A stretch of DNA of 64,000 bases from Mesorhizobium sp. M1C.F.Ca.ET.210.01.1.1 (GTDB taxonomy: Bacteria > Pseudomonadota > Alphaproteobacteria > Rhizobiales > Rhizobiaceae). A program made the translations under genes and the position numbers. Positions 1 through 8,482 of the stretch are shown here, piece by piece. The notes beneath the pieces were generated by a model. That model saw nothing but the letters and a program-made list of their open reading frames with translations, was not told the origin of the DNA and did no database searches. Positions within the stretch are counted from its first letter, which is position 1, and the number at the start of each line of letters is the position of its first letter. The stretch is from contig NZ_SRUU01000010.1 of NCBI RefSeq assembly GCF_004791585.1, forward strand, positions 1 to 64,000, in the 5' to 3' direction.

Positions 1-129
1 AGATCCCAGGCTCATCCACGGTTGTAACCGAAGGGGTTTCGGGCGACTTCGCCAAGCCTCGAATCGGATGGCCGTCCGGTTCGAGGCTCAGTCGCTCTTC
101 TCGCACAAATCTCTGTTCGTGCAGATACA

Positions 130-229
130 AGGGGTGTTCCAGCGGAGTGAGACGCTGGTGTTCCCTAGAACACCCCTCATCCGTCTCGGCGCTGCGCGCC
201 GATCCACCTTCTCCCACAAGGGGAGAAGG
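130..229. repeat. Composite palindromic intergenic repeat
   Basis: Three nested inverted repeats lie just upstream of the first permease. Ten-base arms sit at 130-139 and 168-177 (AGGGGTGTTC / GAACACCCCT), enclosing a small CCAGCG/CGCTGG hairpin at 139-158. A 7-bp stem with a 3-base loop lies at 186-192/196-202. A 9-bp stem lies at 207-215/221-229 (CCTTCTCCC / GGGAGAAGG, loop ACAAG). Segments of this kind (CCCCTCATCC...CCTTCTCCCACAAGGGGAGAAGG) are familiar from rhizobial intergenic regions, which I recall rather than searched. The last arm ends 12 bases before the ATG at 242 and abuts its purine-rich ribosome binding site. Bases 1-129 show no gene I can support; the 3' end of an upstream gene could end near base 27. 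Confidence 0.7.
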
Positions 230-241
230 GGGAGCAAAGCC

Positions 242-1162
242 ATGACCGCCATCACCGCCGCCCCCGCCCGCGCCCGGACACGCCTCGGCGTCAGCCGCCG
301 GCAATGGGTGGGTCTGCTCTATGTCCTGCCGGCGGTGGCCCTCGTCACCGTCTTCTTCGTCATTCCGCTCGGCATGACGGCGCGGATGTCGCTGCACAAC
401 TGGCCGCTGATGGGCGAGCACACCTTCATCGGGCTCGACAACTACTTTGCCATCCTGCGCGACACCCGCTTCTGGAACGCGCTCAAATTCACCGCCTATT
501 ACACGGTGATCGTCACCATCGCGATCTTCGCCGTCGCCTTTCCGCTGGCGATCTTCATTGAGCGGCCGCGCCCGCTGACCAATCTCTACCGCACCGCCTT
601 CTTCATGCCGGCGGTGGTCGGCTTTGCTTCCGCGAGCCTGCTCTGGTCATGGCTCTTGAATGTCGATTCCGGCCTGTTCAGCCCGGCCGCCTTCGACCTC
701 GGCCTGACCGAGAAGAAGGTCAATCTGCTCGCCACCTTCCAGCCGGCCTTCTGGTCGATCATCGCCATGGTGGTGTGGAAGGTCGCCGGCTTCACCATGA
801 TCATCCTGATGACCGGCCTGCAGTCGATCCCGCAGGACCTGCAGGAGGCCGCCGTCATCGATGGCGCCGGCCCGTTCGCAAGGTTCAGGGCAATCACCCT
901 GCCGCTGATGCGCCGCACGCTGGCGCTAGCGCTGATCCTGTCGGTCGCGGGCTCGATCCTCGCCTTCGACCAGTTCTACATCATCCTGCGCGGCGGCCCG
1001 CGCAACCAAACGCTGACGGCCGTCTACTGGATCTTCAACCAGTCCTTCGTGTCCTTCAAGCTGGGCTACGGCGCGGCACTTTCCATGGTGCTCCTGGTCA
1101 TCCTGGTGGCGCTCAGCCTCATCCAGCTCTGGCTGCTGCGCAAGCCGGAAGGGCTCGACTGA
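242..1162 (+). CDS. Carbohydrate ABC transporter permease (MalF type)
   Basis: Inner-membrane permease of a CUT1 sugar importer, 306 aa. A hydrophobic segment starts near residue 25 and about six membrane spans follow. The cytoplasmic loop carries the EAA motif (EAAVIDGAG, with the following RFRAITLP) that docks on the ATPase. I chose ATG 242, behind a GGGGGAG site, because the frame upstream of it (open from 68) runs through the palindromic repeat and does not look coding. The stop overlaps the next permease start by one base, so the two are co-translated partners. The substrate-binding protein and ATPase are not seen and may lie left of the window. Substrate is unknown; the glycosidase two genes downstream suggests a plant-derived pentose oligosaccharide. 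Confidence 0.9.
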   Translation: MTAITAAPARARTRLGVSRRQWVGLLYVLPAVALVTVFFVIPLGMTARMSLHNWPLMGEHTFIGLDNYFAILRDTRFWNALKFTAYYTVIVTIAIFAVAFPLAIFIERPRPLTNLYRTAFFMPAVVGFASASLLWSWLLNVDSGLFSPAAFDLGLTEKKVNLLATFQPAFWSIIAMVVWKVAGFTMIILMTGLQSIPQDLQEAAVIDGAGPFARFRAITLPLMRRTLALALILSVAGSILAFDQFYIILRGGPRNQTLTAVYWIFNQSFVSFKLGYGAALSMVLLVILVALSLIQLWLLRKPEGLD

Positions 1163-2019
1163 TGGCCGAGGCGATGTCGCAGAACCGCAAGGCCGCCTTC
1201 AATCTGGCCAGGCATTCCACCGGCATGATCGCCTCGGTGCTGTTCCTGGCGCCGATCGTCTGGACGGTGCTTTCGACCTTCAAGCCGGCGCAGGAGGCGC
1301 GCCAGCCGCCGCTGCCGCCCTGGCCGACCACCGGCTTCTCGATCGAGAACTACCAGACGCTGAACACATTCGGCGACGGGCTCTGGGCCTCGGCGCAGAA
1401 CAGCATCTATGTCTCGGCGATGACCGTGATCCTGTCGGTGCTGGTCAGCGTGCTTGCCGGCTACGGCTTCTCGCGCTTCCGCTTTCCGTTCCGGGATTTC
1501 TTCTTCGTCCTCATCCTGTCGACGATCATGATCCCCTTCCAGTCGATCCTGACGCCGATCTTCCTGGTGCTGACAAGGCTCGGCCTCCACAACACGCTGA
1601 CGGGGCTCGTCTGCGTCTACGTCACGCTGCAGCTGCCTTTCTCGATCTTCATGATGCGCAACGCCTTCGACGCCGTGCCGCGCGAGATCGAGGAGGCCGC
1701 GCGCATGGACGGTGCCAACAACGTCACCATGCTGGTCAAGGTGATGCTGCCGCTGGTCTGGCCGGGCGTCGTCACCATCGCGCTGTTCGCCTTCCTCGGC
1801 GCCTGGAACGAGTTCCTGGCCGCGCTCGTGCTGATGACTGACCAGTCGAAATTCACCCTGCCGGTGATGATGACCGCGCTCCAGTCCGGCCGCTTCGGCG
1901 CCATCGACTGGGGCGCCGTGCAGGCGGGCGTGACGGTGATGATGGTGCCCTGCCTGATCCTCTTCCTGGCACTGCAGCGCTTCTACATCCGCGGCCTCAT
2001 GGCCGGAGCCGTCAAATGA
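1162..2019 (+). CDS. Carbohydrate ABC transporter permease (MalG type)
   Basis: Second inner-membrane permease of the same CUT1 importer, 285 aa. It has an N-terminal span near residues 18-36 with the usual FKPAQE-type periplasmic start after it, and the EAA loop motif EEAARMDGANN followed by VMLPLVWPG. The short C-terminal tail (RFYIRGLMAGAVK) is typical of MalG/LacG proteins. ATG 1162 overlaps the stop of the MalF-type gene (TGATG), a common coupling for permease heterodimers. The open frame continues upstream to 649 only as a shadow of the first permease. The GH127 gene follows after 27 bases, so transport and cytoplasmic hydrolysis are probably one operon. Confidence 0.92.
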   Translation: MAEAMSQNRKAAFNLARHSTGMIASVLFLAPIVWTVLSTFKPAQEARQPPLPPWPTTGFSIENYQTLNTFGDGLWASAQNSIYVSAMTVILSVLVSVLAGYGFSRFRFPFRDFFFVLILSTIMIPFQSILTPIFLVLTRLGLHNTLTGLVCVYVTLQLPFSIFMMRNAFDAVPREIEEAARMDGANNVTMLVKVMLPLVWPGVVTIALFAFLGAWNEFLAALVLMTDQSKFTLPVMMTALQSGRFGAIDWGAVQAGVTVMMVPCLILFLALQRFYIRGLMAGAVK

Positions 2020-2046
2020 TTTCCCGCATTCGAATGGAGTGACCTC

Positions 2047-4038
2047 ATGACCGCATCGCAGCCCGCCGCCTCGGCCAAGGCGAAGACATCCGCGAAGCTC
2101 GCCTTCCGGCCCTTGCCAGTGCCGCAGGTCGATGTCCGCGGCTTCTGGGGCGACCGTGTCGACGCCGTTGCCGCCAGGACCGCCGGCATCCTCTACGACC
2201 GCTGCGTCGAGGCGCGCATGCTGGAGCAGATCGATCCGGACCGGCCGTCGCCCGGCGTCGTCATCCCGTTCCACTCGCCGTCGCCCGACGAGGCGGACGC
2301 CCAGGGCGCCGAGTTCACCGGCTCGACGGTGACGACGCAGATGTTCTGGGATTCCGACTGGGGCAAGACCATCGAGACCGCCGCCTATTCGCTCTACCGC
2401 CGCCGCAATCCGGAGCTGGAAAGGAAGATCGACGCGGTCATCGACATGTACGGCAAGCTGCAGCAGCCTGACGGCTACCTTTCGAGCTGGTACCAGCGCA
2501 TCCAGCCCGGCCTGCGCTGGACGAACCTGCGCGACTGCCACGAGCTCTATTGCGCCGGGCATCTCATCGAGGGCGCCGTCGCCTACTTTCAGGCGACGGG
2601 AAAACGCAAGCTGCTCGACATCATGTGCCGCTACGCCGACCACATCGCCTCGATGTTCGGTCCCGAGCCCGGCAAAAGGAAAGGCTATTGCGGCCATGAG
2701 GAGATCGAGCTGGCGCTGGTCAAGCTCGCTCGGGCGACAGGCGAGAAGAAGTACATGGATCTGGCGAAGTATTTCATCGACCAGCGCGGCCAGCAGCCGC
2801 ATTATTTCGATGAGGAGGCGCGCGCCCGCGGCGCCGACCCGAAGGCCTATCACTTCAAGACCTACGAGTATAACCAGTCGCACAAGCCGGTGCGCGAGCA
2901 GGACAAGGTTGTCGGCCACGCGGTGAGGGCGATGTATCTCTTCTCCGGCATGGCCGATATCGCCACCGAATATGGCGACGACAGCCTGCGCTCAGCGCTC
3001 GACCGGCTGTGGGACGATCTGACGACCAAAAGCCTCTACGTCACCGGCGGCATCGGCCCGTCGGCGCACAACGAAGGCTTCACCAGCGACTACGACCTGC
3101 CCAACGAGACCGCTTATGCCGAAACCTGCGCTTCCGTCGGCCTGGTGTTCTGGGCAAGCCGCATGCTCGGCATGGGGCCGAACGCGCGCTACGCCGACAT
3201 GATGGAGCGATCCCTCTACAACGGCTCAATCTCGGGCCTGTCGCTCGACGGCTCGCTGTTCTTCTACGAGAATCCGCTGGAGAGCCGGGGCGGGCATCAT
3301 CGCTGGAAGTGGCACCGCTGCCCGTGCTGCCCGCCCAATATCGGCCGCATGGTGGCGTCGATCGGCAGCTATTTCTATGGCCTCGCCGACGATGCGCTGG
3401 CCGTGCATCTTTATGGCGACTCGACCGCTCGCTTCGAGATCGCCGGCCGTCAGGTGACCCTCGTCCAGACCAGCAACTACCCTTGGGACGGCGCCGTCGC
3501 GATCGGTATCGAGGCCGAGGTGCCTGTTGAATTCACGCTTTACCTGCGCGTGCCGGCCTGGTGCCGCAGGGCGGCACTCAAGGTGAACGGCAAGATGGTC
3601 GATCTCGACACGGTGACGAGCGACGGCTACGCCGCGATCCGGCGCGAATGGCGCCAGGGCGACCGGGTCGAGCTCGATCTCGAAATGTCGATGGCCCGCG
3701 TCTTCGCCAATCCGCAGGTTCGCCAGGACATCGGCCGCGTGGCGCTGGCGCGCGGCCCGCTGATCTACTGCGTCGAGGAAACCGACAATGGCGCTGGGCT
3801 GCACCGCATCGCCTTGCCGCGCACGGCCAGGCTCGAGGCGCATCCCGAGCCGAACCTGCTCGGCGGCATCGTCACCCTCTCGGCCATCGGCGAGCGGGCA
3901 GAAGCGGAAAATTGGGGCAGCGATCTCTACCGTTCCGAGCCGCCGGCCACGCAGGAGACGAACCTCAAGGCGGTCCCGTATTTCGCATGGGACAATCGTG
4001 ACCCCGGCGAGATGCTGGTGTGGTTGCGGGAAGGCTGA
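2047..4038 (+). CDS. GH127 family glycoside hydrolase (beta-L-arabinofuranosidase-like)
   Basis: A 663-aa protein of the DUF1680/GH127 family, whose founder HypBA1 removes beta-L-arabinofuranose with a cysteine nucleophile held by zinc. The expected residues are visible: Glu359 and Cys361 (ETC) match the E-x-C pair of HypBA1, and the CPCCPPN motif supplies Cys427 and Cys428, the latter matching the nucleophile position. An alpha/alpha-barrel with HEEIELALVKL and YAETCASVGLVFW leads to a beta-rich C-terminus. There is no signal peptide, so it should act in the cytoplasm on imported sugar, consistent with the two permeases just upstream. Substrate could also be another furanoside, since GH127 members vary. 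The family call is firm; the exact sugar is inferred. Confidence 0.88.
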   Translation: MTASQPAASAKAKTSAKLAFRPLPVPQVDVRGFWGDRVDAVAARTAGILYDRCVEARMLEQIDPDRPSPGVVIPFHSPSPDEADAQGAEFTGSTVTTQMFWDSDWGKTIETAAYSLYRRRNPELERKIDAVIDMYGKLQQPDGYLSSWYQRIQPGLRWTNLRDCHELYCAGHLIEGAVAYFQATGKRKLLDIMCRYADHIASMFGPEPGKRKGYCGHEEIELALVKLARATGEKKYMDLAKYFIDQRGQQPHYFDEEARARGADPKAYHFKTYEYNQSHKPVREQDKVVGHAVRAMYLFSGMADIATEYGDDSLRSALDRLWDDLTTKSLYVTGGIGPSAHNEGFTSDYDLPNETAYAETCASVGLVFWASRMLGMGPNARYADMMERSLYNGSISGLSLDGSLFFYENPLESRGGHHRWKWHRCPCCPPNIGRMVASIGSYFYGLADDALAVHLYGDSTARFEIAGRQVTLVQTSNYPWDGAVAIGIEAEVPVEFTLYLRVPAWCRRAALKVNGKMVDLDTVTSDGYAAIRREWRQGDRVELDLEMSMARVFANPQVRQDIGRVALARGPLIYCVEETDNGAGLHRIALPRTARLEAHPEPNLLGGIVTLSAIGERAEAENWGSDLYRSEPPATQETNLKAVPYFAWDNRDPGEMLVWLREG

Positions 4039-4045
4039 ACGCCGA

Positions 4046-4074
4046 GGCTGCATCGCGTCGTGCGCGATGCAGCC
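4046..4074. terminator. Stem-loop between convergent genes
   Basis: A perfect 12-bp stem (GGCTGCATCGCG / CGCGATGCAGCC) with a 5-base loop (TCGTG) begins 7 bases after the GH127 stop and lies before the stop of the convergent DUF1194 gene. No T-run follows on either strand, so it could act as a bidirectional terminator or an mRNA 3'-end stabiliser. Structure is read directly; function is inferred. Confidence 0.6.
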
Positions 4075-4112
4075 AGCAGCGGCAAGTCCTGATCAAATGC
4101 GGCCGCGCAGGC

Positions 4113-4931
4113 CTAACGAATATCGGCAACCATCGGTGAGAGGAGCGCTGCTGCGGCTGTTGCTCCGATATGTGCATCGAAGTTCATGCTGACTTCTGTC
4201 ACCAGCTTGCGGCGAAGGGCAGTGACGTAATCGCGCGGGCCCTTCGGCGACATCACGAACGCCCGGGAACCGCCGATCACGGACCGGGCAAAGTAGGATG
4301 CCAGCGGTTGCTTGGGGTCCTCGTCCGCCGGAATTGCGATCGCGTTGATCGTGTATCCTTTGGCGATGGCGTTCAGCCTGCTCGGCTGAACGGGGAGCCC
4401 GTCGTTGTTCTCGCCATTCGAAGAGATGTCGATCACCTTCTTCATCGCATTTCCCGGGAACCGGTCGAGCAGAAGACTTCCGACATCGATGGCCGCCGAA
4501 ACCGATGTTCCGCCGCGGCCTCGACGGAAATAGCCGGTGTCGCCGTTCTTCCTGATCACCGACGCTGCTGCTTCGGCGTCTTCCAGGCCGCAGACACGCG
4601 TCCACGGCAGCACCGTGCGTGAGTAGCCGGGACTGGACCATTCGAAGTAGGTCACGCCGATGCAACCGAGGTAATTCTGGGAGATGGCCCTGATTATCTC
4701 GGGCGAGGTGAGCGCAGCCGCATGGCCCTCGCGCTGGAGGTCGGCGATCTTGGGGTCGATCGAGGAGGAGAAGTCCACGGCGAAGACGACCGCGACGTCG
4801 ACATTCAGCATCGCGACATCGACGTCGGCGGTATGCGCGGCCGGCGCCCAAAACGCTGCTGCGGCGAGCGCCGCCAGTCTCAGCAAGTCATCAAGCCGGG
4901 AGCCCAATCGACCATGAAGACATTCGACCAT
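4113..4931 (-). CDS. Exported DUF1194 protein with a von Willebrand factor A-like domain
   Basis: A 272-aa protein with an N-terminal signal-like segment (LLRLAALAAAAFWAPAAHTA) followed by a vWA-type fold. The metal-ion-dependent adhesion motif appears as DFSSS near residue 54. The downstream GRGGTSVSAAI and DISSNGENNDG strings are typical of DUF1194. Family members are found in rhizobia, but no biochemical role is known to me. It is probably periplasmic and may bind a protein partner through a divalent metal. It is convergent with the GH127 gene and divergent from the BTAD regulator across a 320-base gap. The frame at 4093-4851 on the same strand is a shadow. Confidence 0.8.
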   Translation of the reverse strand: MVECLHGRLGSRLDDLLRLAALAAAAFWAPAAHTADVDVAMLNVDVAVVFAVDFSSSIDPKIADLQREGHAAALTSPEIIRAISQNYLGCIGVTYFEWSSPGYSRTVLPWTRVCGLEDAEAAASVIRKNGDTGYFRRGRGGTSVSAAIDVGSLLLDRFPGNAMKKVIDISSNGENNDGLPVQPSRLNAIAKGYTINAIAIPADEDPKQPLASYFARSVIGGSRAFVMSPKGPRDYVTALRRKLVTEVSMNFDAHIGATAAAALLSPMVADIR

Positions 4932-5251
4932 GCCAACCTCCGTCTCGATGAAATGCCGGCTTCGGCTGGCAGGCGAGCGCTAGGGCGATACCGGCAAGGG
5001 TCATGGAACGCCTCCCCGTGAACTGGGTTGGCGCGTGTCCGCCAGCCGCCGGTGCGCCGCAAAGGCACGGCCTACCGTGTCGGAAGCGTTCGCCGCACCC
5101 CCCGGCCGCAAACTTGCTACAGGTTCAGCGGTCACTAATTCAGAGAAGTCTAATCGATATATCGTTACGGCAGCGCTTGGGTGCGCGGCTTCAGAGTTTC
5201 CGCACCGTTAGTTTTGAGTTAGAATTTCGTCACGAGGGAAGCTCCAAGCAA
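4932..5251. other. Divergent intergenic region, 320 bp
   Basis: It separates the DUF1194 gene from the BTAD-type regulator. No supported gene lies in it, although the regulator frame stays open upstream to 5003. The part after about 5130 is AT-richer and includes a small palindrome CGATATATCG near 5155-5164. It probably holds promoters for both genes. The 11-bp-period repeat at 5207-5225 is listed separately. Confidence 0.5.
5207..5225 (+). promoter_or_regulatory. Direct repeat with 11-bp period upstream of the BTAD regulator
   Basis: GTTAGTTT at 5207-5214 is repeated as GTTAGAAT at 5218-5225, 11 bp apart, ending 26 bases before the ATG at 5252. SARP-type activators classically bind heptamer repeats spaced by one helical turn, so this could be an autoregulatory site. 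The repeat is short and may be chance. A similar arrangement occurs upstream of the intact paralogue (29407-29426). Confidence 0.35.
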
Positions 5252-7232
5252 ATGCGAAACGCGGATAGCGTCGCTGCCTGTAGAATCTCACTCTTCGGCG
5301 GTTTCCGGATAGAAGAGGAAGCTGGCGGTTCTGTCTGGCTGACCGGAAAGCGCGGTCCTGCAATCCTAGCCTACCTGGCCCGCTGCCCGGGTATGACGTC
5401 GCCGCGCGAAAGGCTGGCTGACCTTCTATGGGGCGACAGCGATGGCGAACACTCGCGCAACAGTCTGAGGCAAACGCTCAGCGTCCTACGCCGGGATCTG
5501 TCGCGAGCGGGAGCGGATATCATCCACTCACGCAAGGACCTGATCGGCCTCAGGGCGGACGCGGTGCGGGTCGACGTAGAGGACTTCGAAGCGGGCCTGT
5601 CGGCCCGTTCCGCTTCGGAACTTGAAACCGCTCTGGCGCTTTATACCGGGCCTTTTCTCGATGGCTTTTACGTGGGGAGCAATGCTTTCGATGATTGGGC
5701 GGCATCGGAACGCGAAAGGCTGCTCAGCCGCGCGCTCGGGTCGATGGAGAAACTCGCACGTCTCGTGGATGCCGAAGGCGGACTGGCCGTGGCCGATCGA
5801 ATTCTGGCCATGGAGCCGACGCGAGAGGAGTCTTATCGGTTGAAGATGGAACTTCTCGTTGCCTGCGGCCAGCGGGACAAAGCGTTACGAACGTTCGAGA
5901 GTTGCAGGAGCGTCTTGAAGAAGGAGTTCGGTGTCGACGTCAGTTCCGAGACGCGGGCGCTTTGGCAATCCCTGCTTTCTGCTGCCGAATTCCCATCAAC
6001 TCTGCAGTCCGCAAATGGTGTTCCTGCCGGTCAGCGCCAGGGGCGTCCATCCATCAGCGTCGCCGACATCGTCAATCTGACGGGAGAGCGCGGCGACGAC
6101 TTTTTCGCCAAGGGGCTCGTCCATGACATTACGACGGCTCTTTCCGAGGTGGCCGACTACGTCGTCCTCTCGGCGCTCGCGCCCGTCGAGAAAAATGGCG
6201 AGGACCCCCGGAGCATGGGAGGCCTGCGGGCGCGTTATACGCTCAACGGCAGCATCCAGAGATCCGGGGACCAACTCAGGGTGAATATCCAGCTCGTCGA
6301 CGCCCGCTGGCGGTCACAATGTCTGGGCCCAGAAATTCGACGGCTATCCGGAGAACGCGCTTGAGTTCCAGGACAGGATTGCGCGGTCGGTTGTGCTGGC
6401 AGTGAGCCTTGAGCTTCAACTGACCAACTGGAAAGTTCGCGACAAGAGCCCGCCGGGCGCTCCCGAGGTGCGCAGATTGGTGAATGAAGCTCTGATGAAG
6501 TACTTCGAGATGACCAGGGACTCGCTGTTGGTATCGAAGGAGCTTGCCGAGAAGGCTCTTTCGATTGCACCCGAAAATGCTCGGGCAAAACGGACGCTCT
6601 CCATCGCGGTGAGCATGGGGATTGCATTCGGTTCGTTGCCTGGAACGCGGGAGCATGTCGAGGGCGCGATTCAGCTTGCCGAAGACGCGGTGAGGGCAGT
6701 GCCGGACGATGAGATTGCCCGCTGCATCCTGTCATTTGCCTATTTGTGTGATGGCCGGCCTGACGAGGCGATTGTCGAATGCCGTCACGCAGTCAGCCTC
6801 AACCCGAGCTATCCGAGCGGCCACGGCGATCTTGGCGAGCTCTACGGCCTTTGCGGCCAGGTGAGCGAGGCGGTGCGCGAGGCCAATGAAGCGATCCGGC
6901 TCGGCGCGCACGACGTCATCGACTTCTGGCGCCACCACGGCTTGGCTGTCGCGCTGTTTGCCGGCGCCGACGATCGCAGGGCGCTCGAAGTCGCTCGCAG
7001 GGTGGTGAGGACAAAGCCGGGCTTCGTCCGCGGCGCGCTCTATTGGGCGGCGACCGCTTCAGCAACCGGAAACCGCGAAGAAGCCTCTCGCGCCATCCAT
7101 CATTGCCTGTCGCAGCTTCCCCATCTCAATATGGGCAATGTCTGCCCCGGCCTTCTGCCGCGCTACGTGAAGGACGACCATCACGCGCGCTTCCTTGAGA
7201 TGCTGTCGAGAGCCGGCCTACCGAATTCCTAG
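5252..7232 (+). pseudogene. BTAD/TolB-like/TPR transcriptional regulator split by a +1 frameshift
   Basis: The first frame (5252-6364) encodes an N-terminal winged helix (ISLFGGFRIEE...NSLRQTLSVLRRDL), a BTAD helical domain (residues about 125-250) and a TolB-N-like domain. A second frame open to 7232 continues it with TPR-like repeats. The switch is near 6303-6305: removing one C from the CCC run restores VDAAGGHNVWAQKFDG, exactly the expected continuation. Reconstructed length is about 659 aa, matching the intact 661-aa paralogue at 27370-29355. The 5' frame alone would give a 370-aa protein lacking the TPRs. The start is the ATG after AGGGAAGCTCC; the upstream extension to 5003 is not coding-like. 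The gene is either decaying or carries a sequencing error. Its stop shares the CTAG at 7229-7232 with the TetR gene. Confidence 0.8.
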
Positions 7233-7864
7233 CCCCGTGATGCCGCGGGGCCAGCACGCCGCTCATCCTCAAGCGCAGCCCGCACAAGCGCGTTTGCCGC
7301 CCACACCGACAGGTCCTCGCCCTCCGCCCCGCTGAGGCCGCAGACGTCGCGCTGGACGATCAGCGCCTCCCAGCCGATCACCATGGCCAGCGCCCGCACG
7401 AGCTGGCTCCAGCGCTCCGGGTCCAGCCGGTCCCGGAAGGGCGACAACGCCTGCTCGATCCATTCGATCCGGCGATAGCCGCGACGCGGCACGCCTTCCT
7501 CGGTCGGCGCGCCATTCGTGTCGACGGTCAGCCGGATCAGCGAACGCCCGAGCCGCTCGACCTCGGGGCTGACATGATGCAGCGCGCGGACCAGATGCTC
7601 CACGCGCGCCTCGCCGTCGTCGCTCGCCTGCTCGATGGCGCGATCGACCGACGCCTGGCTGAGCGCACCGACGGTTGCATCGAGCAGCAGCTGATCGAAG
7701 CTCGGAAAGTAGAGATAGACGGTTCGTCGCGAGACGTCGGCCGCCGCGGCCACGTCGTTGACGGTCGGTGTCTTGCCGCTGGCGAGCAGCGCGATCGCCG
7801 CATCGACGATTGCCTTTCGCGTGCGACGCTTCTGTGCAGTGCGGAGGCGTGGATTGACATTCAT
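7229..7864 (-). CDS. TetR family transcriptional regulator
   Basis: A 211-aa one-component repressor. The N-terminal helix-turn-helix is clear: RRTRKAIVDAAIALLASG, then PTVNDVAAAADVSRRTVYLYFPSFDQLL. The rest is the helical ligand-binding domain, which gives no clue to the ligand. ATG 7864 is the only sensible start. The gene is divergent from a cupin gene, with 75 bases between them containing a 20-bp palindrome, so it most likely represses the cupin gene and itself. It is convergent with the broken BTAD gene; both stops share CTAG at 7229-7232. Confidence 0.93.
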   Translation of the reverse strand: MNVNPRLRTAQKRRTRKAIVDAAIALLASGKTPTVNDVAAAADVSRRTVYLYFPSFDQLLLDATVGALSQASVDRAIEQASDDGEARVEHLVRALHHVSPEVERLGRSLIRLTVDTNGAPTEEGVPRRGYRRIEWIEQALSPFRDRLDPERWSQLVRALAMVIGWEALIVQRDVCGLSGAEGEDLSVWAANALVRAALEDERRAGPAASRG

Positions 7865-7890
7865 GCAAGCTATGTATACCGAAGTGCACT

Positions 7891-7910
7891 AATTGCACAA
7901 GAGTGCAATT
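7891..7910. promoter_or_regulatory. Probable TetR operator
   Basis: A perfect inverted repeat AATTGCAC-AAGA-GTGCAATT lies between the divergent TetR and cupin genes. Just to its left GTGCACTAATTGCAC (7884-7898) forms a second overlapping GTGCA...TGCAC dyad, so two dimers could bind. It is 27 bases from the TetR start and 30 from the cupin start, a suitable place to control both. Confidence 0.65.
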
Positions 7911-7939
7911 TAACGCCATTCGGGTTTAGGAGGATTTCC

Positions 7940-8476
7940 ATGACAGTTTCGAGCCATGCCGCCGATGCGGCCTGTTTCTTGGGGCCGGGCGAGGGAGACG
8001 CAATCTGGTTTTTGAGGAACCGTATGACGGTCAAGGCTACCGCCGAAAACACGGGTGGCGGTTTCGGCCTGCTGGAATCTCTCATCGCGCCGGGCTTTTC
8101 GCCGCCCCTGCACGTCCATCATCGCGAGGACGAGTCCTTCTATGTGCTGGAGGGAGAATTGACGATGAAATGCGGCGATCGCACCTTTCGGGCTACCGCG
8201 GGCTCGTTCGTATTCCTGCCGAGAAACGTTCCCCACACTTTCGTGGTCGAGGGGGACAAGCCTGCGCGCATGCTGACGTTGCTGACGCCGGGCGGCGGCG
8301 AGGGCGTTTTCATCGACGGCGGACGACCGGCGGAGGCGGAAGGGCTGCCGCCCGCGAGCCCGCCGGACATCGAAGGGTTGACGCGTGTGAGCGTGCGCTA
8401 TGAGGCCGAAATCGTCGGGCCGCCGATGGCGCCGACGGGCCAGCTTCCCGCAACCGCTGCTATCGCCAGGGCTTAG
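7940..8476 (+). CDS. Cupin domain protein
   Basis: A 178-aa small beta-barrel protein. The first cupin motif is visible as PPLHVHHREDESFYVLEGE, giving metal ligands His, His and Glu. The second motif follows as FVFLPRNVPHTFVVEG with its histidine. ATG 7940 follows an AGGAGG box (7928-7934 region), which settles the start; upstream extension of the frame overlaps TetR antisense. Single-domain cupins next to TetR genes are often quercetinase-like dioxygenases or ligand-binding proteins; the sequence alone does not decide. It is likely induced when the divergent TetR protein releases the palindrome at 7891-7910. Confidence 0.88.
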   Translation: MTVSSHAADAACFLGPGEGDAIWFLRNRMTVKATAENTGGGFGLLESLIAPGFSPPLHVHHREDESFYVLEGELTMKCGDRTFRATAGSFVFLPRNVPHTFVVEGDKPARMLTLLTPGGGEGVFIDGGRPAEAEGLPPASPPDIEGLTRVSVRYEAEIVGPPMAPTGQLPATAAIARA

Positions 8477-8482
8477 CCCTCG

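Noticed and set aside
1066..2919. A minus-strand open frame of 617 codons
   Set aside because: It runs antisense to the MalG-type permease and GH127 genes. It is His/Arg/Asp-rich without motifs, a by-product of high GC in the real genes.
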